A stretch of DNA of 64,000 nt from NCBI RefSeq assembly GCF_015351235.1, contig NZ_JADKSJ010000002.1, forward strand, positions 806,001 through 870,000, written 5' to 3'. This document shows positions 34,632-42,214 of the stretch, in pieces. The DNA comes from Plantibacter sp. VKM Ac-2880 (GTDB lineage Bacteria; Actinomycetota; Actinomycetes; Actinomycetales; Microbacteriaceae). The position numbers were made by a program, and so were the translations under genes. Every line of letters begins with the position of its first letter. Within the stretch, counting starts at the first letter, position 1. Below the pieces are notes generated by a model, which was not told the DNA's origin, did not search any database, and saw only the letters and a program-made list of their open reading frames with translations.

Positions 34632-35830
34632 CCAGCGTCCGCCTGCTCTCGGCGGAGGGCGAGGTCACCTCCCTCGACCTCCGCGAACCGGTCGCCGCCT
34701 CGCGTCCCACCGCCCCGCTCTCGAGTCGGACGGCGTACGCCGCCGCGCACGTCGTGCCGAAGGCCTGGGGCGACAACGTCCCCGGTGCGCCGGCGGACCT
34801 CGACTGGGATGCGACCCTCGCCTACCGGCACCACGTCTGGTCCTTCGGTCTCGGCGTCGCCGACGCGATGGACACCGCCCAACGCAACATGGGGCTCGAC
34901 ACGGCCGCCACCCGTGAGCTCATCACCCGGAGCGCGGCGGAAGCCGCATCGGTGGGCGGGGCGCTCGTCGTCGGCGTGAACACCGACCACCTCGCCGAGG
35001 AGCAGGTCTCGCTCGACGCGGTCGCCGACGCCTATCTCGAACAGCTCGCCTTCGCGGAGGACGCCGGGGCCGGGACGGTCCTCATGGCGAGCCGGCACCT
35101 CGCCCGGGCAGCCCAGGGTGCCGACGACTACCGACGCGTCTACGACCGCGTCCTGTCCGCGGCGCAGTCGCCGGTGGTCCTCCACTGGCTCGGCACCGCG
35201 TTCGATCCGAGCCTCGCCGGGTACTTCGGGTCCACGGACGTCGCAGCCGCCTCCGACACCCTCCTGCGGATCATGGCCGACAACGCGGGCCACCTCGCCG
35301 GGGTCAAGATGAGCCTGCTCGACGCGGATGCGGAGATCGCCGTCCGGCGCCGACTGCCCTCGGGGACCACGATGTTCACGGGCGACGACTTCAACTACGT
35401 CGACCTCATCGCCGGCGACGAGCAGGGCCACTCCGACGCCTTGCTCGGCGCGTTCACCGCGATCGCGCCGGCGGCTTCGGCGGCGATCCAGGCCCTCGAC
35501 GCGGGCGACACCGCCGGCTACGAGCGGATCCTCCGGCCGACCGAGGCCTTGTCCCGCCAGATCTTCGCCGCACCCACCTACTACTACAAGACGGGCATCG
35601 CCTTCCTCAGCTGGCTGAACGGGCACCAGCCGGCGTTCTCGATGGTCGGCGGTCTGCACGCGGCGCGGAGTCTCCCGCACCTGTCCGAGATCGTCCGTCT
35701 GGCCGACGCCGCCGGCGCACTCGAGCACCCGGAGCTCGCCGCCGAGCGCTGGACGGGCCTGCTGCGGACGGCCGGTGTCGTCGACGCCTCGCCCCTCCGG
35801 GCCCCGAGCTTGTCGAGGGGCACCCGATGA
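34628..35830 (+). CDS. DUF993-family protein (DHDPS-like TIM barrel)
   Basis: A 400-residue DUF993 protein. Visible segments: HVVPKAWGDNVPGAPADLDWD, HHVWSFGLGVADAMDTAQRNMG, VVLHWLGTAFDPSLAGYFG, GVKMSLLDADAE (Lys at the DHDPS Schiff-base position), FTGDDFNYVDLIAGDEQGHSDALLG and YYYKTGIAFLSWLNGHQ. An aldolase or lyase on a keto sugar is likely by fold, not proven. Overlaps both neighbours by ATGA. The last codons (PSLSRGTR) are encoded by a fragment of the dispersed repeat (CGAGCTTGTCGAGGGG), so the natural C-terminus has been altered. Confidence 0.85.
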   Translation: MTSVRLLSAEGEVTSLDLREPVAASRPTAPLSSRTAYAAAHVVPKAWGDNVPGAPADLDWDATLAYRHHVWSFGLGVADAMDTAQRNMGLDTAATRELITRSAAEAASVGGALVVGVNTDHLAEEQVSLDAVADAYLEQLAFAEDAGAGTVLMASRHLARAAQGADDYRRVYDRVLSAAQSPVVLHWLGTAFDPSLAGYFGSTDVAAASDTLLRIMADNAGHLAGVKMSLLDADAEIAVRRRLPSGTTMFTGDDFNYVDLIAGDEQGHSDALLGAFTAIAPAASAAIQALDAGDTAGYERILRPTEALSRQIFAAPTYYYKTGIAFLSWLNGHQPAFSMVGGLHAARSLPHLSEIVRLADAAGALEHPELAAERWTGLLRTAGVVDASPLRAPSLSRGTR

Positions 35831-36807
35831 GCACCAGCACCCTTCGACAGGCTCAGGGACCGGAGGGACAGGCCCAGGGACCGGAGGGACAGGCCCAGGG
35901 ACCGGAGGGACAGGCCCAGGGACCGGTGGGCGGCAGCACCGCCCCGCACCCGCGACTCTCGATCAACCAGGCGACCATCAAGTACGCGACCCTGCCCGAG
36001 GCCGTCGCGGCCGTCGCGGCCGCCGGCGTCACGAGCTTCGGCGCCTGGCGGGAGCCGGTGCAGGAGTTCGGCGTCGCCGCGTCAGCCCGGCTCCTCGCCG
36101 ACGCGGGGCTGCGCGTGTCGAGCCTCTGCCGCGGTGGGTTCTTCACCATGCCGGAGGGCCCGGCCCGTCGGGCCTCGATCGACGACAACCGCACGGCGGT
36201 CGACGAGGCCGCAGCCCTCGGCGCCCCGGCGTTGGTCCTCGTCGTCGGCGGCCTCCCCGAGGGCTCCCGCGACATCCTCGGCGCCCGCGAGCTCGTCCGC
36301 GACGCGATCGGCGAACTCGCCGACCATGCCCTCGAGTCCGGGGTCCAGCTCGCCATCGAACCGTTGCACCCCATGTACGCGTCGGATCGCGCCGTGGTCT
36401 CGACGCTCGGTCAGGCGCTCGACATCGCCGAGCAGTTCGCGCCGGAGGCCGTCGGCGTCGTCGTCGACACCTTCCACCTCTGGTGGGATCCGCAGGTCCT
36501 GGAGCAGATCGCCCGCGCGGGCGCGACCGGCCGGATCTCCAGCTATCAGGCCTGCGACTGGGCGACGCCACTGCCCGCGGACGTCCTGCTGGCCAGGCAC
36601 TACCCGGGCGACGGCGTCGTCGACTTCGCCTCGCTCACCCGCGCCGTCGAGGCGGCCGGGTACACCGGTGATGTCGAGGTCGAGCTCTTCAACCAGGAGA
36701 TCTGGGACGCCCCGTTCGACGCGGTCGTCGCGCGCACCGTCGAGACCTTCCGGTCGGCGGTCGTCCCGCACCTCGATCCCCCGGATGCCGCGGATCTCCA
36801 GCCCTGA
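35827..36807 (+). CDS. sugar phosphate isomerase/epimerase-like TIM barrel with repeat-derived N-terminus
   Basis: A 326-residue xylose-isomerase-like TIM-barrel protein. The barrel starts near residue 40 (RLSINQATIKYATLPEAV) and keeps LAIEPLHPMY (metal Glu), VVDTFHLWWDP (Asp/His), SYQACDW and VEVELFNQEIW (Glu). Residues 5-33 are four copies of QAQGPEG-like heptads encoded by the dispersed repeat and 21-bp slippage units. The ATG overlaps the DUF993 stop and uses GAGGGG, also repeat-derived. A GTG at 35926, after the heptads, is an alternative start giving a normal 293-residue protein. Confidence 0.85.
   Translation: MSTSTLRQAQGPEGQAQGPEGQAQGPEGQAQGPVGGSTAPHPRLSINQATIKYATLPEAVAAVAAAGVTSFGAWREPVQEFGVAASARLLADAGLRVSSLCRGGFFTMPEGPARRASIDDNRTAVDEAAALGAPALVLVVGGLPEGSRDILGARELVRDAIGELADHALESGVQLAIEPLHPMYASDRAVVSTLGQALDIAEQFAPEAVGVVVDTFHLWWDPQVLEQIARAGATGRISSYQACDWATPLPADVLLARHYPGDGVVDFASLTRAVEAAGYTGDVEVELFNQEIWDAPFDAVVARTVETFRSAVVPHLDPPDAADLQP
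35840..35931. repeat. dispersed repeat copy with 21-bp expansion inside a CDS
   Basis: One CCCTTCGACAGGCTCAGG unit (35840-35861) is followed by three CAGGCCCAGGGACCGGAGGG-type 21-bp units (35869-35889, 35890-35910, 35911-35931). All lie in frame within the isomerase gene and translate as QAQGPEG heptads. Confidence 0.93.
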
Positions 36808-36866
36808 TCCCCACGGTCGCCCTGTGGCAGAGTGTGTCTCAGCAGCCGCCAGTACGAAGGAGCACC

Positions 36867-37916
36867 ATGACGGTCGACGACCACCGTGCGACGCCGGTCC
36901 CGCCGACGCTGCACGACGTCGCCCGTGAGGCGGGGGTCTCCCTCGCCACCGCGTCGCGCGCCCTGAACGGCAGCACCCGCACGGTCAACGAGTCCTTCCG
37001 CCGCCGCGTGCTCGATGCCGCGCTCCGGCTGAACTACACGCCGAACCTCTCCGCCCAGGCGGTCGCGAAGGGACTGTCGACGACGATCTCGCTGCTCGTG
37101 AGCGACATCGCCGACCCGTACTTCTCGTCGATCGCGGCCGGGGCGATCCGCGCGGCCGACGAACAGCGCATCGCCACCACGATGGCCGTCACGCATCGCG
37201 ACGCGGAGCGGGAGCTCGAACTCGTGCGGGTGCTCCGGGGGCAGCGACCTCGGGCGATCATCCTCACCGGCAGCCGGTGGGACGGCGTCGCCTCCGAACA
37301 TCGGCTGGCCGAGGAGCTCGCGGCATACGAGTCCACGGGCGGCCGGGTCGTGCTCGTCTCGCAGCGGACCCTGCCGTTCGCCACGGTGCAGCTCGGCAAC
37401 GCCACCGGCGCCCGTGAGCTGGCGCGCGCCCTCGTCGCCTCCGGGTACCGCCGGTTCGCGGTCATCGCGGGTGACGACCGGCTCCTCACCGCCCGCGAAC
37501 GCGTGCGCGGCTTCGCCGACGGCCTGGCCGAGCACGGGATCGCGATCCACCCGTCGAGGATCGTCCGGGCGGACTTCAGCCGCGACGGCGGGCGCGACGG
37601 CGCCGAGCAACTCCTGCAGCAGGGGCTCGACGGCGTCGAGCTGGTCTTCGCCGTCAGCGACGTCATGGCCATCGGGGCGATGTCCGCGTTCCGCGCGGCG
37701 GGGCTCTCGCTGCCGGCGGATCTCGCGGTCGCGGGCTACGACGACATCGCCACCTCACGCGACGTGACGCCCGCCCTCACCACGGTCGCGGTGCCGCTCG
37801 AGGCGGTCGGCGAGCACGCGGTCCGGCTCGCGCTCGACCCGGCGACGGACAGCACCACGGTCGAACCGGTCGGCGCGACCGTCCTGCTCCGAGAGAGCAC
37901 CCCGCCCCGCGCCTGA
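36867..37916 (+). CDS. LacI-family transcriptional regulator
   Basis: A 349-residue LacI/GalR repressor: TLHDVAREAGVSLATASRALNGS (HTH, here abridged to the HDVAREAGVSLATASRAL core), then the ligand domain with ISLLVSDIADPYFSSIAAG, RAIILTGSR, FAVSDVMAIGAMSAFRAAG and LAVAGYDDIATSRDVTPALTTV. AAGGAG 5 nt before the ATG supports the start; the gap from the isomerase gene is 59 bp. It probably binds the GGAAAGCGTTT sites at 33204 and 33358, which flank the two operons it adjoins. Confidence 0.92.
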   Translation: MTVDDHRATPVPPTLHDVAREAGVSLATASRALNGSTRTVNESFRRRVLDAALRLNYTPNLSAQAVAKGLSTTISLLVSDIADPYFSSIAAGAIRAADEQRIATTMAVTHRDAERELELVRVLRGQRPRAIILTGSRWDGVASEHRLAEELAAYESTGGRVVLVSQRTLPFATVQLGNATGARELARALVASGYRRFAVIAGDDRLLTARERVRGFADGLAEHGIAIHPSRIVRADFSRDGGRDGAEQLLQQGLDGVELVFAVSDVMAIGAMSAFRAAGLSLPADLAVAGYDDIATSRDVTPALTTVAVPLEAVGEHAVRLALDPATDSTTVEPVGATVLLRESTPPRA

Positions 37917-37945
37917 GCGGACAGTCCCCCCGACGTTCATCCGTG

Positions 37946-38024
37946 CACAACTCCTGCAGCTCGCCCCGATCCGGCCTTGCAGCGTCCGACTCGGTAGTCC
38001 TGGGGCCATGCAGCAGGAGTGGCG
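37946..38024. repeat. 79-bp palindromic element, CACAACTCCTGC family (copy 1)
   Basis: CACAACTCCTGCAG (37946-37959) pairs imperfectly (11 of 14) with CAGCAGGAGTGGCG (38011-38024). Same length and arm sequence as copy 2 at 38108 but a different interior. Confidence 0.7.
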
Positions 38025-38107
38025 TCCGGCAGCGAGCCCGGAGTGCGGTGCCCTGGGGACGGGACGCGTTCGCCTCCGCCCGGCCGAGGTGCGCACTCGT
38101 TCCCGCT

Positions 38108-38186
38108 CACAACTCCTGCTGCGGGCGGCTGGAGCGCCCGACACGGCCCGGGCAGCTGGTTCCGGCGCCGTACAGCAGGAGTTGTG
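38108..38186. repeat. 79-bp palindromic element, CACAACTCCTGC family (copy 2)
   Basis: CACAACTCCTGCTG (38108-38121) pairs perfectly with CAGCAGGAGTTGTG (38173-38186). Lies 15 bp beyond the DarT-like gene stop and after the convergent LacI gene, so it may also terminate transcription. Between 37917 and 38201 nothing else was seen. Confidence 0.78.
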
Positions 38187-38201
38187 ACCGTGAGACCGTG
38201 C

Positions 38202-39089
38202 CTACTCGGCGACGTGCTCCTGGAACCAGGGCGTGTAGGCGGCGACCTTCGTGCGGAGCCCGGCGGCGGCGACGAGCCGCTTGACGTGTTCGCGGACGTT
38301 GACGGTCGCGACGCCGATCACGGTGACGCGGTCGAACGGGACGGCGTCCTCGATGAGCACCTCGGCCCGGCGGAGCGCGCCAGGGTCTTCGTCGGTGGCG
38401 AAGCGCTGCACCATGCGGTCGGCGGTCATCGCGTTGGCGCCGATGCTCGTGAGCACGTGGGACGCGTCGCCGTCGGCGACCACGACCCGTGCGCGGGACG
38501 GCCGGCCGGTGTCGGCGTCGAACTCGCCGGGGTGCACCGAGGCGCCGTCGATCGTGGTGACGAGCACGACGTAGTCGTTCACGGCGGAGGCGAGCGCGTC
38601 GGCGGACAGGCGGATGTCGCCCTCGCCGGCGCGGATGCCGGCCCAGAGGTCGGCGTCCGGCGTGAGGAAGAAGGGGACGAAGTCGGCCGGGGTCAGGCCG
38701 ACCGTGCCCGCCAGGACCATGGTGCGACGCGCGTCGCGGTGGCTGGGCGCGGCGATGTCGACGACGGGGCCGTCGGGGAGGGCCGCGGAGGCGACGGGGA
38801 GGATGCTCCCGGTCTCGAGGATGCGCTCGAGGTTGCGGATGTGGGTGACGTGGTACAGGCGCTGCTCACCGACGCGGACGACCGGCAACGCGGCCGCGGC
38901 ACGGGTGGCCGTCTTCGTGGTCGCGGCCGCGCGGACGCGGGTCGGGGCCGGCTCGCGTAGGGAGGGTGCGACGGTCGACCGACGGACCTTGGGCGCCGGC
39001 GCTTCGGCGACCGGCACCTCACGGGGCGGGGGTGGGAAGCAGGTCGCGCAGAGGCCGTTGCCGAAACCGTGTTTGCATTCGTCGCTCAA
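38202..39089 (-). CDS. DarT-family (DUF4433) ADP-ribosyltransferase with N-terminal zinc-knuckle motif
   Basis: 295 residues. Residues 1-20 carry Cys5, His7, Cys14 and Cys17 (ECKHGFGNGLCATC), a likely zinc knuckle; residues 25-75 are a basic Ala/Thr-rich linker. From residue 78 the DarT fold appears: LYHVTHIRNLERILETGSI (NAD-site His), DIAAPSHRDARRTM, DFVPFFLTPDADLWAGI, and RRAEVLIEDAVPF with the catalytic Glu. DarT enzymes ADP-ribosylate thymidine in single-stranded DNA and are normally neutralised by the macrodomain protein DarG; no DarG is encoded nearby. TTG at 39089 is chosen from GAAGGA 6 nt upstream and the clean zinc motif. Confidence 0.85.
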   Translation of the reverse strand: MSDECKHGFGNGLCATCFPPPPREVPVAEAPAPKVRRSTVAPSLREPAPTRVRAAATTKTATRAAAALPVVRVGEQRLYHVTHIRNLERILETGSILPVASAALPDGPVVDIAAPSHRDARRTMVLAGTVGLTPADFVPFFLTPDADLWAGIRAGEGDIRLSADALASAVNDYVVLVTTIDGASVHPGEFDADTGRPSRARVVVADGDASHVLTSIGANAMTADRMVQRFATDEDPGALRRAEVLIEDAVPFDRVTVIGVATVNVREHVKRLVAAAGLRTKVAAYTPWFQEHVAE

Positions 39090-39230
39090 GAGAGTCCTTC
39101 TGCAGTCTCCGGCTCCGAGACACGAGGAGCGGTCACTGGGGGGACGAGCCGAGACGTACGCATCAAGGGTACGCGGCTTCGGGAGTCCTCGCGCACGCGA
39201 ACGCCACCGAAGTGGGTCCGACCGGAGTCC

Positions 39231-39291
39231 CCTGGGCACTGCAGCGATGCGTGGGCGACGCTACCCCCCACGCACCGCAGCACTACCCAGG
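39231..39291. repeat. 61-bp palindromic element, third family
   Basis: Arms at 39231-39255 (CCTGGGCACTGCAGCGATGC...) and 39267-39291 (...GCACTACCCAGG) pair over 25 bp with about five mismatches and an 11-nt loop. It occupies the gap (39090-39306) between the DarT-like gene start and the MFS gene stop, where it could terminate the MFS transcript. Confidence 0.72.
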
Positions 39292-39306
39292 CGACGGCGG
39301 TCCGAC

Positions 39307-40809
39307 TCACCCGTCCGCGCGGGACGGCTCCGGCCGACGCACGCGTCGCGCGACGACGACGGCCGCGACACCGGCGAGCAGCGCGATCGCGAAGCATCCG
39401 GAGAATTCGACCCCACCCGAGGCGACCCACCCCGCACCCGCGAGGCCGACGGAGCCGTCGAGCGCGGTGAACGCCAGCCCGGTCGCTGCGAGGGCGAGTG
39501 CACCGCCGATCGCATCGCCGATCGACATGGCCGCGCTGTTGAACCCCTGCGAGCGCTCGTCCGAATACGCGAGCGTCATGACGCTGAGCCGCGGGAACAT
39601 GAGTCCCATCCCGCCACCGCTCACCACCCAGGCGGCGATCGGCACCACCGGCGGCAGGCCGAGGAGCGCCGCGAGCAGGGCGACCGCGACGGCGACCGTC
39701 ACGAGCGACGAGCCGATCTGCACGGCGTTCGCGTTCGACAACCGGTCTCCGAGGCGTCCCTGCAACCAGGACGACACCGACCACGCGATGGCCCCGCCGG
39801 TCAGCGCGAGTCCGGCGAGCGCCGGGGTGAGCCCGTGCTCGCGGGTCAGCAGGTACGGCACGTAGACCTCGGCGCCGAAGAACGCGGCGGAGGTGAGGCC
39901 GCGGACGAGGATGACGGTGGGCAGTCCGCGCCGGGCGGTCAGCGTGCCGAGCGGGACGAGCGGACGGAGGGCGAGGAGCGCGACGACCGCGCCGACGATC
40001 GGGAGGAGCCACGCGGTCCAGCCGGAGAACTCGGTCGAGACGTTGACCGTGAGCACCGCCGCGGCGACGAGCACGGCCCAGCCGAGCCGGCGGACGTCGG
40101 CCCCGGTCGTCGATCCGGGTGCCATCGTCTGGCCGCCGGTCGCTGCTGCTTCCGCCGCCTGCCGATCGGCGCGTTCGACCGCCGCCGCGCGGAGCATCCG
40201 CAAGGCCGGGAGGAGCAGGACGGTCGCGATCACGACGAGCCCGACCACGCCGAGGAACACCCAGTGCCAGGTGAACTGCTCGGTGACGACGCCGGCGAGG
40301 AACGGTCCGATGAGCGAGGGGACGACCCAGGCGGCGGCGAACCCGGCGAAGATCCGGGGGTGGAGCGCGGGCGGGTAGATGCGTGCGACGAGGACGTAGA
40401 GCGCGACCGTCATCGCGCCGGAGCCGAGGCTCTGCACGAGTCGCCCGGCGACGAGCGTCCACATGGTCGTCGCCGTCCCCGCGAGCAGCAGCCCCACGAT
40501 GAACAGGGCGACCGAGGCGAGGAGCGGCTGGACCGGTCCGATGCGGTCGGCGACGGAGCCGGCCGCGACCATGCCGATGACGCTCACGGCGAGCGGGCCG
40601 GCGAAGGCGAGCGCGTAGAGCTGCTCACCGTCGAGCTCGGCGCTCACGAGCGGCATGATCGTCGTGACGGCGAGCGATTCGAACGCGCCGAGGAAGACGA
40701 GCGCACACGCGCCGATGGTGATCAAGAGGAACCGGCGTCCGAAGACGCCGTCGTCGGTGGTCTCCGTCGACACGCGTGTCGGGGAGGTCTGCGGGGAGGC
40801 TGCGGTCAC
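39307..40809 (-). CDS. MFS drug/solute exporter
   Basis: A 500-residue major facilitator protein with at least twelve hydrophobic helices. MFS motif A appears as GSVADRIGPVQPLL, motif C-like glycines in GPFLAGVVTEQFTWHWVFLG. An Ala-rich central loop (ERADRQAAEAAATG) divides the halves. It resembles DHA2/efflux members. Its GTG start at 40809 lies only about 7 nt after a -10 box, so the mRNA should be leaderless. A SoxR-box-like dyad in that promoter suggests induction by redox-active compounds. Confidence 0.88.
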   Translation of the reverse strand: MTAASPQTSPTRVSTETTDDGVFGRRFLLITIGACALVFLGAFESLAVTTIMPLVSAELDGEQLYALAFAGPLAVSVIGMVAAGSVADRIGPVQPLLASVALFIVGLLLAGTATTMWTLVAGRLVQSLGSGAMTVALYVLVARIYPPALHPRIFAGFAAAWVVPSLIGPFLAGVVTEQFTWHWVFLGVVGLVVIATVLLLPALRMLRAAAVERADRQAAEAAATGGQTMAPGSTTGADVRRLGWAVLVAAAVLTVNVSTEFSGWTAWLLPIVGAVVALLALRPLVPLGTLTARRGLPTVILVRGLTSAAFFGAEVYVPYLLTREHGLTPALAGLALTGGAIAWSVSSWLQGRLGDRLSNANAVQIGSSLVTVAVAVALLAALLGLPPVVPIAAWVVSGGGMGLMFPRLSVMTLAYSDERSQGFNSAAMSIGDAIGGALALAATGLAFTALDGSVGLAGAGWVASGGVEFSGCFAIALLAGVAAVVVARRVRRPEPSRADG

Positions 40810-40816
40810 GGATCCG

Positions 40817-40847
40817 AGCCTAGAACCTCAAGTCGAGTTGAGGTCAA
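40817..40847 (-). promoter_or_regulatory. SoxR/MerR-type promoter of the MFS gene
   Basis: Minus strand: TTGACC (40842-40847), 19-bp spacer, TAGGCT (40817-40822). The spacer is filled by the dyad ACCTCAAGTCGAGTTGAGGT (40825-40844), which matches the classical SoxR box CCTCAAGTTAACTTGAGG at 15 of 18 positions. A 19-bp spacer holding the dyad is the hallmark of MerR-family activation. No soxR gene is in the window. Confidence 0.8.
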
Positions 40848-40862
40848 GCGCGGGCACGAAGC

Positions 40863-40906
40863 AGCCCGTCCGCACCGCATGTCGCGCTGCGCGGTGTGGA
40901 CGGGCT
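40863..40906. terminator. hairpin downstream of metB
   Basis: AGCCCGTCCGCACCGC (40863-40878) and GCGGTGTGGACGGGCT (40891-40906) pair at 15 of 16 positions around a 12-nt loop, 10 bp past the metB stop. No U-run follows. Confidence 0.7.
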
Positions 40907-40916
40907 GGGACGACGA

Positions 40917-42095
40917 CTAGTGCTTGGCGCTCGCCTTGACGACCTTGGCGAGCGCGCGGTCGAGGTCGGCGATGAGGTCGGAGACGTCCTCGATGCCCAC
41001 CGACAGCCGGACGACGTTCTCCGGCACGGCCAGCTCGGTGCCCTTGACCGAGGCGTGGGTCATCTGCGCCGGCAGTCCGATGAGGGATTCGACACCACCG
41101 AGCGACTCCGCAAGCGCGAACAGCTTCGTCTTCTCGACGAGCCGCTTCGCCGCCGCCGGGCCACCGACGAGCGCGAGCGACAGCATGCCACCGAACCCGG
41201 ACATCTGCTTGGCGGCGAGCTCGTGGCCGATGTGGCTCGGAAGACCCGGGTAGTACACGCGCTCCACGGCCGGGTGGCCCTCGAGGTACTCAGCGATCGC
41301 CTGCGCGTTTGCGCTGTGCTGGCGCATGCGGACTGCGAGCGTCTTGATGCCGCGGGTCGTGAGCCAGGCGTCGAGCGGCGCCGAGACGGCACCGGCGGCG
41401 AACTGCACGAAGCCGAGCTGTTCGGCGAGCTCGTCATCGTTCATGATGATGGCGCCGCCGAGGACGTCGGAGTGTCCGCCGAGGTACTTGGTGGTGGAGT
41501 GCACGACGATGTCCGCGCCGAGGGAGAGCGGCTGCTGGAGGGCCGGGGACGCGAAGGTGTTGTCGACCACCGAGAGCACCTCGTGGCGGTGGGCGAGGGC
41601 CGCGAGGGCCGCGATGTCGCTGATCTTCATGAGCGGGTTGCTCGGCGTCTCGACCCACAGCAGCTTCGTGCGGCCCGGGATGATCGCCGCTTCGACGGCC
41701 GCGAGGTCGCCGAGGTCGACGACGGTGTGCTCGATCCCCCACGCGCCGTGCACGCGGTTGATGAGGCGGTAGGTGCCGCCGTAGACGTCGTTGCCGATGA
41801 CGATGTGGTCGCCCGGGCGGAGCGCGGTGCGGATGAGGGCGTCCTCCGCCGCGAGGCCGGAGGCGAACGAGAAGCCGTGCTTGGCGCCCTCCAGGGCGGC
41901 GAGCTGCGTCTCCAGAGCCGAGCGGGTGGGGTTCGCGGAGCGGCTGTACTCGTAGCCGCCACGGAGCCCGCCGACGCCGTCCTGCACGAAGGTGGAGGTC
42001 TGGTAGATCGGCGGGATGATCGCCCCGGTGGTGGGGTCGAACTCCTGGCCGGCGTGGATGCTGCGGGTGGCGAAGCCGTGGTCGTGCTTGCTCAT
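40917..42095 (-). CDS. metB: cystathionine gamma-synthase/gamma-lyase
   Basis: PLP-dependent Cys/Met-metabolism enzyme of 392 residues. HAGQEFDPTTGAIIPPIYQTS is abridged by TGAIIPPIYQTSTF; YEYSRSANPTR, FASGLAAEDAL, VVDNTFASPALQQP and the PLP Lys in HSTTKYLGGHSDVLGG are visible. With the adjacent cystathionine beta-synthase it most likely acts as a gamma-lyase in reverse transsulfuration (cystathionine to cysteine), although such actinobacterial enzymes often do both reactions. It is 119 bp downstream of the beta-synthase gene. Confidence 0.93.
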   Translation of the reverse strand: MSKHDHGFATRSIHAGQEFDPTTGAIIPPIYQTSTFVQDGVGGLRGGYEYSRSANPTRSALETQLAALEGAKHGFSFASGLAAEDALIRTALRPGDHIVIGNDVYGGTYRLINRVHGAWGIEHTVVDLGDLAAVEAAIIPGRTKLLWVETPSNPLMKISDIAALAALAHRHEVLSVVDNTFASPALQQPLSLGADIVVHSTTKYLGGHSDVLGGAIIMNDDELAEQLGFVQFAAGAVSAPLDAWLTTRGIKTLAVRMRQHSANAQAIAEYLEGHPAVERVYYPGLPSHIGHELAAKQMSGFGGMLSLALVGGPAAAKRLVEKTKLFALAESLGGVESLIGLPAQMTHASVKGTELAVPENVVRLSVGIEDVSDLIADLDRALAKVVKASAKH

Positions 42096-42214
42096 GGGTG
42101 ACTCTTTCGGTTCAGGATGCTGGGGTGTCGGATGGTGCCGTCGGATGGTCCGGGGTCAGGCGCGGGCCCGACATCGTCCGGCGTCAGGCAGGCGGCGTGG
42201 CATGCCGTCCATCG

